Source: a virus
Virus record (IMG/VR): IMGVR_UViG_3300013099_000002
Coordinates: 1-64,000 of that record
DNA length: 64,000 bases
Direction: 5' to 3' (one strand)
Part shown: positions 16,258-24,237 of the stretch, in pieces
How the letters are laid out: every line of letters begins with the position of its first letter
How positions within the stretch are numbered: the stretch's first letter is position 1
Translations under genes and position numbers: made by a program
Notes under the pieces: model-generated
Told to the model about the DNA's origin: nothing
The model's database searches: none
The model's input: only the letters and a program-made list of their open reading frames with translations

Positions 16258-16510
16258 ACCGCACCTGTTTAGTATTTTTTATTAAAGTAATCACAAAATC
16301 ATCCATTTGAGATATGGTAGCTTTTGCCATGGTTTCAAACATTTTCTTTTGGTAACCATTAGCTTTATAGCTTGCCATTTTAAATATTGTACGCCAGTCT
16401 CCATCATATTCAAAGACCGTAGCCGCATCTAAAAAAATACAGTGAACTTTCATTCTATGTTGGACTGGTTGTTTTCTAAAAGTGGATGTAGATTTAAGTG
16501 TTGTAGTCAT
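16232..16510 (-). CDS. hypothetical protein
   Basis: 92 aa, not recognised. Overlaps both neighbours. Confidence 0.6.
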   Translation of the reverse strand: MTTTLKSTSTFRKQPVQHRMKVHCIFLDAATVFEYDGDWRTIFKMASYKANGYQKKMFETMAKATISQMDDFVITLIKNTKQVRYEKTTSAT

Positions 16511-16809
16511 TATTTGAATTCCTGTACAGTGAAGTTATGAGCTAATAGTAGCCCGTCAATATAGTTCTGAATACTACTGTGAACATTCCGTAAAGGTTCT
16601 AACGCCATAACATTACCTTCTGTAGTCTCATAAAGGTCAGGTCTGTCGTTCTGTGTAAGGGGTATTAGTCCGTGTTTTAATGGATTACCAAGGTATGTGG
16701 TTATTTGCACTCTAGGTACGTTCTCAAGCTCTTCATCGGCTTGAATTAAAGCATCCTGTAAATTGGATGCAATCATTTGCAGCATTACTGCTGTTTGTTC
16801 ATTAGTCAT
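16510..16809 (-). CDS. hypothetical protein
   Basis: 99 aa, not recognised. Shares one base with the next gene's start (TAATG junction). Confidence 0.6.
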   Translation of the reverse strand: MTNEQTAVMLQMIASNLQDALIQADEELENVPRVQITTYLGNPLKHGLIPLTQNDRPDLYETTEGNVMALEPLRNVHSSIQNYIDGLLLAHNFTVQEFK

Positions 16810-16818
16810 TAAGTTTCC

Positions 16819-17160
16819 TTAGAATAATTCGATACCTGCGAAGTCGCAGATGCTTCTGTGTTTAAAGTTTCCGGTTTTAATCATATTTAATGCATGTTCA
16901 ATATGCTTAATCTGCCCACGAAGAATATGAAGGTGCCTTCTTTTTCTTGCAAGAAAACAATCCATGGCTTCTGGTTCAGTTTCGGAAGCGTATTGCTTAA
17001 CGGCATTTAGATTAACGAAACGCTCCCTATACAAACCATTGACCGCCACAACTCTTATCCAAGCACCACAAGGCGTTCTACGGATTATATTGAAGTGTTC
17101 TGTGTTAATGTAATCACCGGATATTGATACCCTAAATAGGGTTCCTAGTTGTTCTGGCAT
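16819..17160 (-). CDS. hypothetical basic protein
   Basis: About 113 aa from the ATG at 17160. ATGs at 17172 and 17223 are alternatives with larger overlaps. The C-terminal half is basic (LARKRRHLHILRGQIKHIE) and could bind nucleic acid. Confidence 0.55.
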   Translation of the reverse strand: MPEQLGTLFRVSISGDYINTEHFNIIRRTPCGAWIRVVAVNGLYRERFVNLNAVKQYASETEPEAMDCFLARKRRHLHILRGQIKHIEHALNMIKTGNFKHRSICDFAGIELF

Positions 17161-17378
17161 CTTGTATGGCATCCTTTGTATTTTAAGTAATCCATCATTA
17201 TTGAATCGAAGTCGAAGTAACAAGATAAAAATGGAAACGTCCTTCCATTCTGCATGTCATTATAAGCTTCCGTGGCATCATGGCAAGCCGCCATCCATTT
17301 CTCAGTGCTTTCATCTTCTGCCCATTCAACCTGTGCATCTATATAAAGAAATACGTCAAGTTGTTCGGTCTCAGTCAT
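17145..17378 (-). CDS. hypothetical acidic protein
   Basis: 77 aa, acidic N-terminus, not recognised. Shares one base with the upstream gene's stop. Confidence 0.6.
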   Translation of the reverse strand: MTETEQLDVFLYIDAQVEWAEDESTEKWMAACHDATEAYNDMQNGRTFPFLSCYFDFDSIMMDYLKYKGCHTRCQNN

Positions 17379-17575
17379 TAGTCTAACCTTTTGTATCGGT
17401 CAATAAATATTATAAGAGGTCTTGACCATAGCTTAAGGTCTTGGTCAATATAAAATACATGAGGCACGAAGTCTGTTCGGTCATCATCTGCTTCAAGGTT
17501 TGATATTCCCAACACGCGGTAGATTGTTCCTTTCTTCATGTGCTGGTATCTACGTCCTACTAAAATTTCACCCAC
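17378..17575 (-). CDS. DUF1653-like small protein
   Basis: 65 aa from the GTG at 17575, which has GGAG 8 bases upstream; the ATG at 17605 is an alternative. The pattern GRRYQHMKKGTIYRVLGI and LWSRPLIIFIDR fits the DUF1653 type (YrHyKG, then LWVRPxxxF). Function of the family unknown. Confidence 0.6.
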   Translation of the reverse strand: MGEILVGRRYQHMKKGTIYRVLGISNLEADDDRTDFVPHVFYIDQDLKLWSRPLIIFIDRYKRLD

Positions 17576-17759
17576 GTTGGTTCTCCGGTACAAGTATACA
17601 TTCAAGTTCTAACATTACCCCAAATACATCATCTTGTATTGCAGGTGGAGCAATTTGATTTAAGCTGTTAGCAATTGTAACCATCGCTTGATACATTGCT
17701 TTGTTTTGTTTTTCGAGTACAAGTATTCTCTCTTGTATTCCCGATACCTCATTATCCAT
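17568..17759 (-). CDS. hypothetical coiled-coil protein
   Basis: 63 aa with a strong GAGGGGG site before the ATG. Its first 100 bases also code, in another frame, for the end of the gene at 17660-18148. Confidence 0.6.
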   Translation of the reverse strand: MDNEVSGIQERILVLEKQNKAMYQAMVTIANSLNQIAPPAIQDDVFGVMLELECILVPENQRG

Positions 17760-18148
17760 ATTAGTTCCCCCTCTTCTAAAGTTACGTCCGTTGGTGGTTT
17801 AATGCGTGGCTCAGCACCATTACGCTTCCTTCGGATATGCTTCTTTATCAATATACAAGATTCCGTCCAAACACCGCCATATTCAATTACCGCAATCTTT
17901 ACAGCATCATCTGTAAAAAACCAAAACTCAGGGTCTCCTATATCTTTTATTGATTCCCGTAAAGTTCGATACTCATTACTGTAAAGTACCGGCTTATCTC
18001 TTGCAAGTAATACCTCCCCATCACTATCAACAACCATGTACTTATTATTTTTTATTTCCTCCTTGGTTAGTAAAAATGTAAGACCATAAACATCAATCGC
18101 CACATAAGGCTTTTTTCGTTCCTCAATTTTAACGCCTATATTATTCAT
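17660..18148 (-). CDS. hypothetical protein with long out-of-frame overlap
   Basis: 162 aa from the ATG at 18148 (GGGAGGGGG just upstream). Begins MNNIGVKIEERKKPY. Not recognised. The last ~33 residues, rich in Arg/Lys/Tyr, overlap the next gene by 100 bases, which is unusual here. Confidence 0.6.
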   Translation of the reverse strand: MNNIGVKIEERKKPYVAIDVYGLTFLLTKEEIKNNKYMVVDSDGEVLLARDKPVLYSNEYRTLRESIKDIGDPEFWFFTDDAVKIAVIEYGGVWTESCILIKKHIRRKRNGAEPRIKPPTDVTLEEGELIWIMRYREYKREYLYSKNKTKQCIKRWLQLLTA

Positions 18149-18308
18149 GCCCCCTCCCATTACACTCACCACATTCACCACTGCCTCCACAGTATTCACA
18201 GGAAACATCCTCATCAGGGTCAGGGTCAGGGTTTTCTCCAGAGCCATCACAATACAGGCAAGTACTTGCCCCATTACAATAACCACATACAGGTTTCTCG
18301 TTGCACAT
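18141..18308 (-). CDS. tiny DnaJ-type zinc-finger protein
   Basis: 55 aa with four CxxC-type pairs (CGYCNG, CLYCDGSG, CEYCGGSG, CGECNGRG) split by a PDPDPDED acidic linker. Like an isolated DnaJ cysteine-rich domain. AGGTGA ribosome site, TAATG overlap with the upstream gene. Too short for most ORF filters. Confidence 0.65.
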   Translation of the reverse strand: MCNEKPVCGYCNGASTCLYCDGSGENPDPDPDEDVSCEYCGGSGECGECNGRGHE

Positions 18309-18544
18309 TAGCTCACCTCTAGCTCAGTGTAGTTGTGTTTGAAATCACTTTTACCTATAAATACTGTTTCGGGTTTCGATAAAGCAATGCTACATTGTTG
18401 CTTGTTTCCGGTAACTGTTGCATAAGTTCTGAACGTCCCGTAAGGTATCTTCATTAACTCTGCCGCCCGTCTTTGGGTATACGTTGCCACCACCAGTTCA
18501 TTCATGCCATCAAAGCACCCAGAAAACACTTTTAAATTTTTCAT
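18308..18544 (-). CDS. conserved small phage protein
   Basis: 78 aa from the ATG at 18544 (AAGG upstream). The VFSGCFDGMNELVVAT region resembles a small protein common in phages of proteobacteria. Function unknown. Confidence 0.6.
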   Translation of the reverse strand: MKNLKVFSGCFDGMNELVVATYTQRRAAELMKIPYGTFRTYATVTGNKQQCSIALSKPETVFIGKSDFKHNYTELEVS

Positions 18545-18551
18545 AATAACC

Positions 18552-18818
18552 TTAGTTTTCAATTTCAATTCCAAGTCTGCTTAACAAATTAAACACACCC
18601 CTGCCTTGTAAACCAGTTCGGAACTTCCATCTTCCGGTGCCAGCCCAAAAATCAATTACCTGATTCCCGTAAGAAACAATAAAGTGTGCCTCCCCATTAT
18701 GAGAAGTGAAGGGTACCCCATACCGCTCCAATATCTCCTTTGAAGATTGCCTATTATGTGCCCGTTTCTGCTTGCTATGTTCATTCAGTTCTTTGAACCC
18801 TTCAGCCCTATCGCCCAT
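18552..18818 (-). CDS. conserved small phage protein
   Basis: 88 aa. The pattern KQKRAHNRQSS, YGVPF, IDFWAGTGRWKFR and GRGVFNLL is typical of a widespread small phage family of unknown function. Confidence 0.65.
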   Translation of the reverse strand: MGDRAEGFKELNEHSKQKRAHNRQSSKEILERYGVPFTSHNGEAHFIVSYGNQVIDFWAGTGRWKFRTGLQGRGVFNLLSRLGIEIEN

Positions 18819-19006
18819 TACATTTTCCTCTTAGATTTAGTGGGGTTTATCATCCGTTCTACCATAGATTTTCTGATAAGGTGTATTCGCCACGCAAAAA
18901 ACAATTGAAGCATTCCCAATATAGTGGAAACCGTATAAAAAAACAGAAAGATTGTAGCCGCCCATAAAAACCACATAGGCACCACAAGATGTATTGATTC
19001 CATCAT
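18818..19006 (-). CDS. small membrane protein
   Basis: 62 aa with one long or two short hydrophobic segments (residues 8-40) and a basic tail (TKSKRKM). Unknown function. Confidence 0.6.
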   Translation of the reverse strand: MMESIHLVVPMWFLWAATIFLFFYTVSTILGMLQLFFAWRIHLIRKSMVERMINPTKSKRKM

Positions 19007-19191
19007 ACCATTAGACCTTTTTCCAATATTAAATGCTCACAAGCCATTAACCACTCCTTCCCCGATAGTTTGTCTTTCGCCTCATCACATTGAGCAATAA
19101 GAAACCCGACACCTTTTGAAGTTGGATGGTTTACCTTAATTTCTTCGCGCCTAACAATAAGATTGATGTACGCAGTTTGTAATTCGTTCAT
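19003..19191 (-). CDS. hypothetical protein
   Basis: 62 aa, promoter-proximal, with the ACGGATTATC leader. Not recognised. Confidence 0.6.
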   Translation of the reverse strand: MNELQTAYINLIVRREEIKVNHPTSKGVGFLIAQCDEAKDKLSGKEWLMACEHLILEKGLMV

Positions 19192-19223
19192 TTTGATAAT
19201 CCGTTTTGGTAAAGTGTAGGTCT

Positions 19224-19251
19224 ATTGTACTTGAATAATTTTAATTGTCAA
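19224..19251 (-). promoter_or_regulatory. sigma70-type early promoter
   Basis: -35 TTGACA (19246-19251), 16 bp, -10 TACAAT (19224-19229). The -35 lies inside the last codons of the upstream gene. Confidence 0.85.
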
Positions 19252-19471
19252 ATTTATTTTCATTAGCAAATTTAATCTCATTGCCAGCCAAGCGTTCACT
19301 CAATGCAGATTGTATCTTTATAAGTTCCACATCCAAACTTTGTGCAATCAATTGCAATTCACAACGCCTACCTGTAATACGTTCATGCTTTGCCCAGAAT
19401 ATTTTAGCCCACTCATAATTAGTTTCGATTATTCCTGAATCTTTCCCGTTCACTATTACCTTGTATTGCAT
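19241..19471 (-). CDS. hypothetical protein
   Basis: 76 aa, not recognised. Its last codons (NKFDN) encode the -35 of the next promoter. Contains copy 5 of the 14-bp repeat. Confidence 0.6.
   Translation of the reverse strand: MQYKVIVNGKDSGIIETNYEWAKIFWAKHERITGRRCELQLIAQSLDVELIKIQSALSERLAGNEIKFANENKFDN
19343..19356. repeat. dispersed 14-bp near-palindrome, copy 5
   Basis: TGCAATCAATTGCA, inside the 76-aa gene, encoding LQLIAQ. Confidence 0.9.
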
Positions 19472-19851
19472 TTCCCTTCCCCACTTATACCCATAAGAAA
19501 ATTGGACTTACTTACCACCCAACCATCAGAAGGTAAATGGTACCCAGTGCTTCCATCCCAATCAGCAAACCACTCATCGTAGTAATCCCAATCAGTACCA
19601 TAATCCTTTTGTACCTCCACCAACTCATCAGCCCATTGTTGCCACAAGGTATCCGGTACAAGTTGATTATCTAATTTATAATACAGATATGAGTGAATCA
19701 GCATATTGCGCCTTAGACGCAGTATAAACTCCTTTATTGTTGGTTTCCAGTTCGGGTACCGAGCCGCCAATTCACCTACAAGCTTTCCGCTGGTATCCTT
19801 CTTTGGTTTGGTATCAACAATTTTCTTTCTTCGTTTGATTATAACTGGCAT
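19456..19851 (-). CDS. DNA ligase LigA-related protein (tentative)
   Basis: 131 aa. The core MLIHSYLYYKLDNQLVPDTL followed by WADEL resembles the short phage proteins related to the N-terminal Ia domain of NAD-dependent ligase; no catalytic ligase domain is present. N-terminus MPVIIKRRKK belongs to the shared MPxxIxKK group. Confidence 0.6.
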   Translation of the reverse strand: MPVIIKRRKKIVDTKPKKDTSGKLVGELAARYPNWKPTIKEFILRLRRNMLIHSYLYYKLDNQLVPDTLWQQWADELVEVQKDYGTDWDYYDEWFADWDGSTGYHLPSDGWVVSKSNFLMGISGEGKCNTR

Positions 19852-19854
19852 AGC

Positions 19855-20103
19855 TCATTTCCGTTTTTCAAATAGGTCATTAAGTTCAGCGATTGATATT
19901 TCTACCAAGTCCCACTCCCAAGGCCCCACTGCTCGGTTCATTCCATTAGGTTTCCAAATCTCATAGCGTGGGTTAATATGCCGCCCTTTATGCCTTTTGA
20001 ATATGGAACCCTTAACAGAAAATGTACCTTTCCCGTTATAGTTGTGAATCAAGACTGGAAACCCGTTCACAGTCTTGTAATGTTTGCCTTCAGTGATTAT
20101 CAT
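19855..20103 (-). CDS. conserved small phage protein
   Basis: 82 aa, begins MIITEGKHYKTVNGFPVLI. Resembles phage proteins with a VDGxPVxI opening and a central G-rich, W-ending core. Function unknown. Confidence 0.6.
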   Translation of the reverse strand: MIITEGKHYKTVNGFPVLIHNYNGKGTFSVKGSIFKRHKGRHINPRYEIWKPNGMNRAVGPWEWDLVEISIAELNDLFEKRK

Positions 20104-20477
20104 TTACCATGCTCCATATAAACTTTATCTATTAAGTCAGGTTCCCCTTTTGCATACATAGGTTTCCACCGTTTAAGTATTTTCTTTCTATCCCCATCAA
20201 ATAAGTTTCTTAATGTTTCCCCAAATTCAATACCAGTATTTTCTTTTTGAGTAAAGTCTGTGCCGGTATCTGGTTTTTCTTTGGTGCCGTAATTCACAGA
20301 AAAATAACTTAGTTCAAAAGTCATCATAAAACAACAGGCTTCTTTATTAGTTAATTTCAAAATCTCTACTGTGTGAGGGTCAATAGATTCATCTATGTTA
20401 GCATCTATATCCTTTTTATTACCGGCAACAACACCGCAATAATCAGTTGCAGGGTTTCTCCATAGCCAAATATTCAT
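20100..20477 (-). CDS. hypothetical protein
   Basis: 125 aa from the ATG at 20477, which follows ACGGAGTAAATGAT. Begins MNIWLWRNPATDYCGVV. Not recognised. Confidence 0.6.
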   Translation of the reverse strand: MNIWLWRNPATDYCGVVAGNKKDIDANIDESIDPHTVEILKLTNKEACCFMMTFELSYFSVNYGTKEKPDTGTDFTQKENTGIEFGETLRNLFDGDRKKILKRWKPMYAKGEPDLIDKVYMEHGK

Positions 20478-20491
20478 ATCATTTACTCCGT

Positions 20492-20674
20492 TTAGTATTT
20501 TTGGTTCATTCGATACCAAGGCTGTTCAGCTTTGATTTGAGGTACCGTTACTTCAGGTATTGATTCCCTGATAGTAGTTAAGGCTACCACTAATTCATCT
20601 GTTTGTTTGGCAGTTCGGGAGAATGCTTGTTCAAGTGCGAGTAATGCCGCACATGCCTGTTTAGATTGTTTCAT
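20492..20674 (-). CDS. hypothetical helical protein
   Basis: 60 aa, helical, not recognised. Overlaps the upstream gene by 14 bases. Confidence 0.55.
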   Translation of the reverse strand: MKQSKQACAALLALEQAFSRTAKQTDELVVALTTIRESIPEVTVPQIKAEQPWYRMNQKY

Positions 20675-20873
20675 TTGTTACTTCAACCTGTTTAGTTTCA
20701 ACCCAACCAAACCCTGACCGCACCATCCAGCCGTCAGCAGGGTCTCCATGAGCGGTTTGGGTTTTGATTATTTCATGGAAATGAACACTTACCGCTTTTT
20801 CAGCTTCTTCCCGTGATGCATAAACAGGTGAATAGAATTTGAATTTATCTGTAGTTCTTGATAAGGCCAACAT
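20661..20873 (-). CDS. hypothetical protein
   Basis: 70 aa, promoter-proximal, ACGGATTAAAAC leader. Not recognised. Confidence 0.6.
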   Translation of the reverse strand: MLALSRTTDKFKFYSPVYASREEAEKAVSVHFHEIIKTQTAHGDPADGWMVRSGFGWVETKQVEVTNETI

Positions 20874-20905
20874 TGTTTTAATCCGTTTTGTTATTCGTGA
20901 GCTTC

Positions 20906-20933
20906 ATTATACTTGAATAATTTTAATTGTCAA
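20906..20933 (-). promoter_or_regulatory. sigma70-type early promoter
   Basis: -35 TTGACA (20928-20933), 16 bp, -10 TATAAT (20906-20911). Confidence 0.85.
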
Positions 20934-20935
20934 AT

Positions 20936-21133
20936 TTATTTACCGCCTCTTCCCAGTTCCATCAATAAACCATTAACATTTATAGGTGTCAAAGTTTCAC
21001 CTGTAGGGCTTTTCCAAGGCATTGCTTCATTATCCCTTTTAATTAGCCCTATAAATCTTTCTTGTAAATAAACATACAAATAATCACCATCACATACGAT
21101 ACGGTACCCAAGTCCTTCAATTATCTTTTTCAC
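20936..21133 (-). CDS. hypothetical protein
   Basis: 65 aa, not recognised. Ends within 3 bases of the promoter. Confidence 0.55.
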   Translation of the reverse strand: MKKIIEGLGYRIVCDGDYLYVYLQERFIGLIKRDNEAMPWKSPTGETLTPINVNGLLMELGRGGK

Positions 21134-21689
21134 CTAACACCTTATTGCAATCAATTGCACTTGCAAGCCGCAAATACTTTTCCTCATCAACTTCAAGTAT
21201 ATCATAGAGCCATGTTTTAAAATAATAGTCCAGCTCTTGTGAGCGTGGATGTTTACCTTTGTGGTAGGTAAGAAAATCCTTCCGGTTCTGAACTTTATCT
21301 GCTATTGCCATTGGTCGCAAATAAGGTGTTTTGCTCATCACATCATTAAGATTCTTAATAAGCAATTGCCTTCGTGGATTAATTACAGTTTGGGAGGAAA
21401 ATCTATTGAGTTGTTGCCGGTATTCCATGGCTATGATTATTGAAGCTGGATTACATTCTGCTAATAAATTAGGATGATAAGCTAACATCCTATGTAATTC
21501 TTCATCTAATTGAACCACCGGATGTAAACAATAGCCCTGTTTGCTTATTAAAGGGGCTGAGAGCGTATCTAAGACCACTAACCCCTCATCAATATGCGTT
21601 ATATAAGGTACATCGGTTCTTTTGGCTTTACGGCCTTTATACAGGTTCTTGATTATCTGGTAATGAACATCCTGATTAAATGGTGTCAT
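21117..21689 (-). CDS. HD-superfamily phosphohydrolase-like protein (tentative)
   Basis: 190 aa. The pattern RTDVPYITHI, GYCLHPVVQLDEEL and IIIAMEYRQQLN resembles a phage family related to HD / (p)ppGpp-hydrolase-type enzymes, with LHP where HD is normally found. Whether it is catalytic is unclear. Copy 6 of the 14-bp repeat is in its C-terminal codons. Confidence 0.55.
   Translation of the reverse strand: MTPFNQDVHYQIIKNLYKGRKAKRTDVPYITHIDEGLVVLDTLSAPLISKQGYCLHPVVQLDEELHRMLAYHPNLLAECNPASIIIAMEYRQQLNRFSSQTVINPRRQLLIKNLNDVMSKTPYLRPMAIADKVQNRKDFLTYHKGKHPRSQELDYYFKTWLYDILEVDEEKYLRLASAIDCNKVLGEKDN
21146..21159. repeat. dispersed 14-bp near-palindrome, copy 6
   Basis: TGCAATCAATTGCA, in the last ~15 codons of the HD-like gene. 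Confidence 0.9.
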
Positions 21690-22041
21690 TAGCCGCCCAC
21701 CCTGCTAAGTAAAATTGGTTCATTGGTGCTTCGGTTATTAACCACTTACCTATATTTTCTAAATACATTTTAGTTCTATCTAGTTCCGGTTGTCTATTAG
21801 TGGAGTGATAATCTGCTTGTTCGGTATAAGTAACCAAACATCCTAATTTAAAAGTGAGCATCCTACATAAAACATCCTTTGCATGTTTCGGGTCATTGGC
21901 AAAGAAAACTACATCCATATCGAAGGTAGTATTCAATCCACTATCATGGGGAGAAAAATGATAAAGCTTTGAACCCCCTTCATACTCGAAAGATAATTCT
22001 TGATTACCATTTACAAAAAACTTAGCTGGATTACAAATCAT
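21676..22041 (-). CDS. hypothetical protein
   Basis: 121 aa, not recognised. The central DMDVVFFANDPKHAKDVLCRML stretch may be one strand-helix unit. Confidence 0.6.
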   Translation of the reverse strand: MICNPAKFFVNGNQELSFEYEGGSKLYHFSPHDSGLNTTFDMDVVFFANDPKHAKDVLCRMLTFKLGCLVTYTEQADYHSTNRQPELDRTKMYLENIGKWLITEAPMNQFYLAGWAANDTI

Positions 22042-22235
22042 AGTTTCTCTCCTGTTCTTATATCAGTTGCTTCAATATTACAGGCATCCCAATTACAGCC
22101 GCGATTACCTATATAAGTTTTTACCTTCACATGTTGGTAAGGAAAACTATCAGTTATTTTAGATACTCTTCCCAACCCATCAGAGCAAATAACTTCTTGC
22201 CCTATTACCAATTTACTTAGATTTTCTGCTTTCAT
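22038..22235 (-). CDS. hypothetical protein
   Basis: 65 aa from the ATG at 22235 (MKAENLSKLVIGQEVICSDG). An ATG at 22277 is possible but overlaps more. A small beta-barrel-like fold is suggested by the sequence; function unknown. Confidence 0.55.
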   Translation of the reverse strand: MKAENLSKLVIGQEVICSDGLGRVSKITDSFPYQHVKVKTYIGNRGCNWDACNIEATDIRTGEKL

Positions 22236-22482
22236 CTTCTCGCACCAGTTTAAATAACATCTTTCCTCGTTCCTCAAAAAACATATTGAGTTCTTGATGC
22301 AAACCTTCAGTTAATTCAATCGCTATATCTTCAGGTGAATCTGAAAAGGTTTGCATTAAATGCATAGTGGCTACCGCACCGGCATAAAATCCTTGTTCGG
22401 TTTCCATTAATTGAGTTTTTCCGGCATCAGGGCTTATAACTGTGTCTCGGTAAGATTCCCACTGTTCTTGTAAAGTATTCAT
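22213..22482 (-). CDS. conserved small phage protein
   Basis: 89 aa. The pattern QWESYRDTVI then MRRAFYAGAxxxxxLM-like sequence (EQGFYAGAVATMHLM) is widespread in phages; function unknown. Confidence 0.65.
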   Translation of the reverse strand: MNTLQEQWESYRDTVISPDAGKTQLMETEQGFYAGAVATMHLMQTFSDSPEDIAIELTEGLHQELNMFFEERGKMLFKLVREDESRKSK

Positions 22483-22492
22483 TTTTTCTCCA

Positions 22493-22828
22493 TTAGTAAT
22501 TATCGAAGTCTTTAGGTCTCACTTCGTTATGTTGGTAAGTAAAGCTCAATCTTTCCATCTTTGAAGATATGTCATTGGCTTTTGATATTAGTTGCAAGAG
22601 TTCATCCATTTTCTTTTCAAATTCTGCTTCCATTTGTGGAGTCGATACTTCCAACTCATCCGAGTCTTGTAATAGTTGCCTATCAATACCGTGTATGCTT
22701 TCTTTACAACCATTAGGACAATAACAGTTTGCCCCATACTCAGTAAGTTCAGCCACGTTATCATTTGTTAGTTCTTCATCCGTGAAGAAACATATACAAG
22801 CTGGGCAATAGTTCCCAGTATTAATCAT
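22493..22828 (-). CDS. cysteine-rich hypothetical protein
   Basis: 111 aa with CPACIC and CYCPNGC, a probable zinc site, and a C-terminal coiled coil (residues 60-95). Not recognised. Confidence 0.6.
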   Translation of the reverse strand: MINTGNYCPACICFFTDEELTNDNVAELTEYGANCYCPNGCKESIHGIDRQLLQDSDELEVSTPQMEAEFEKKMDELLQLISKANDISSKMERLSFTYQHNEVRPKDFDNY

Positions 22829-23106
22829 ACGAAAGGAAGAACCACCTCAATTTCAGCGGCCTTGTTACACCATTCACGAGAACCCTCATTACGAAGGTCT
22901 ACCGAAGCATACCGCCCATAATCCGTTGCGGCCTCATTAACAGTGCGCCAGAATGTTTGTTGAATTGTCCGGTGTTCCTTTTGAACAGTGTCGGAAATTA
23001 CCTTCCCAACATCTGCTTCACGGATACCCATATAATTAAGGTGTTTCAAAATAACCGCCATGGCTTCTTGAATTTCTTGTTGTGATTCTGGTTTTAAGTT
23101 TGACAT
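22825..23106 (-). CDS. hypothetical protein
   Basis: 93 aa, not recognised. Preceded by an ACGGATTAAATC leader but no nearby family promoter. Confidence 0.6.
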   Translation of the reverse strand: MSNLKPESQQEIQEAMAVILKHLNYMGIREADVGKVISDTVQKEHRTIQQTFWRTVNEAATDYGRYASVDLRNEGSREWCNKAAEIEVVLPFV

Positions 23107-23132
23107 TTGATTTAATCCGTTTGAAAAAATTA

Positions 23133-23345
23133 TTAAAGGTTCAAGTTATCGGTAAAAGCGATTGCATAATCTTCCACCTCATTGATTTTGTCATCACATA
23201 CATCTGTATCTTCTTTTGGATTTACAGATATTAAAAACAACGCACCTTCTTGTTCAATATCAACATGCAGGTGTCTATGGTATTTTTGGAACAATTCATT
23301 ATAAAGAGGTTTTGCAGCTCTTGATGATAATAAGAAAGTAACCAT
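23133..23345 (-). CDS. hypothetical protein
   Basis: 70 aa, promoter-proximal, acidic C-terminal half. Not recognised. Confidence 0.6.
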   Translation of the reverse strand: MVTFLLSSRAAKPLYNELFQKYHRHLHVDIEQEGALFLISVNPKEDTDVCDDKINEVEDYAIAFTDNLNL

Positions 23346-23379
23346 TTTTTAATCCGTTGTTTTCGTAAAGTGTAGGTCT

Positions 23380-23407
23380 ATTATACCGTTATAATTTCAA
23401 TTGTCAA
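23380..23407 (-). promoter_or_regulatory. sigma70-type early promoter
   Basis: -35 TTGACA (23402-23407), 16 bp, -10 TATAAT (23380-23385). Spacer identical to the copy at 232-259. Confidence 0.85.
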
Positions 23408-23784
23408 ATATTATTTAAGGGTTTTGGAGTATAAAGTAAATCATGGTGCTGAACAAATCGCATCCAGTCCATACTATTATTAGATAAATCTTTCTTTACG
23501 GCATTTCTTATGCGGTTCAAATCAGGGTCTCTTGGGGCAATACAGCTTTTTGCCATGCATTCCATAAAGCCACGGCATAACGGTAACTCACCAGCCTTCA
23601 CAGCCCTCATGCATTCATCGTTATCTGTATCCTGTTTAACATGCTTATGGCAAATAAAGTAAACACTATTATTTAAGTAGTAACGTATCTGCTCAATAGT
23701 ATAAGTTGCCAAGAACCCCCTTATTGAGTTTTTTGAAAAAGGACAATCATTGCACATAGCCCCACATAATTTTATAGTATTCAT
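23404..23784 (-). CDS. DUF6283-like cysteine-rich protein
   Basis: 126 aa with CNDCPFSK (15-22), a FICHKH motif and C-terminal cysteines, matching the CxxCPFrK...CHK pattern of DUF6283-type phage proteins. A shorter paralogue is at 54748-55035. Probably metal-binding; function unknown. Confidence 0.6.
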   Translation of the reverse strand: MNTIKLCGAMCNDCPFSKNSIRGFLATYTIEQIRYYLNNSVYFICHKHVKQDTDNDECMRAVKAGELPLCRGFMECMAKSCIAPRDPDLNRIRNAVKKDLSNNSMDWMRFVQHHDLLYTPKPLNNI

Positions 23785-23786
23785 TA

Positions 23787-24236
23787 TTACCCTCTCAGTG
23801 CAATTGATTGCAATTGTTCTTCACGTTCTTTACAGTGTTTGATTACCACCTTACATTGGTCTATTGACATTGAGCCAATATGACAGGCATGGTGGTCAAG
23901 TCCGGTTTTGCTACGCAACCATGCATAAGCTTTACCTCTGGATAGTTGTTTTTTCTTCCAAATATTATCGAAGAATGAGTGTGCCTGCATTCGCCATTGC
24001 CTTAGTTCTACATTGGCAAGATTCCCTAATGGTTCCTCAGTATTAGGATGACATCCTACACGGGCATCACATGGCTCACAGACAAAAAATATCTTTGTCC
24101 ACAAATCCTTACGGTGGGGGTAAACATCCTTACCTGTGGCTCTCACAGCAGAATTACCGCAATAGTTGCACGTTACTTCGCCTACTTTTGGCTCCTTTAC
24201 ACCTGCATCCAACATAGCTTGTCTTAAATTATTCAT
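23787..24236 (-). CDS. DUF3268-type zinc-finger protein
   Basis: 149 aa from the ATG at 24236. CNYCG...YPHRKDL...FFVCEPCDARVGCHP, PLGNLA and AYAWLRSKTG follow the DUF3268 zinc-finger pattern. Function unknown. Its last codons contain copy 7 of the 14-bp repeat (LQSIALRG). Confidence 0.7.
   Translation of the reverse strand: MNNLRQAMLDAGVKEPKVGEVTCNYCGNSAVRATGKDVYPHRKDLWTKIFFVCEPCDARVGCHPNTEEPLGNLANVELRQWRMQAHSFFDNIWKKKQLSRGKAYAWLRSKTGLDHHACHIGSMSIDQCKVVIKHCKEREEQLQSIALRG
23799..23812. repeat. dispersed 14-bp near-palindrome, copy 7
   Basis: TGCAATTGATTGCA, in the last codons of the DUF3268-type gene. Confidence 0.9.
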
Positions 24237-24237
24237 A

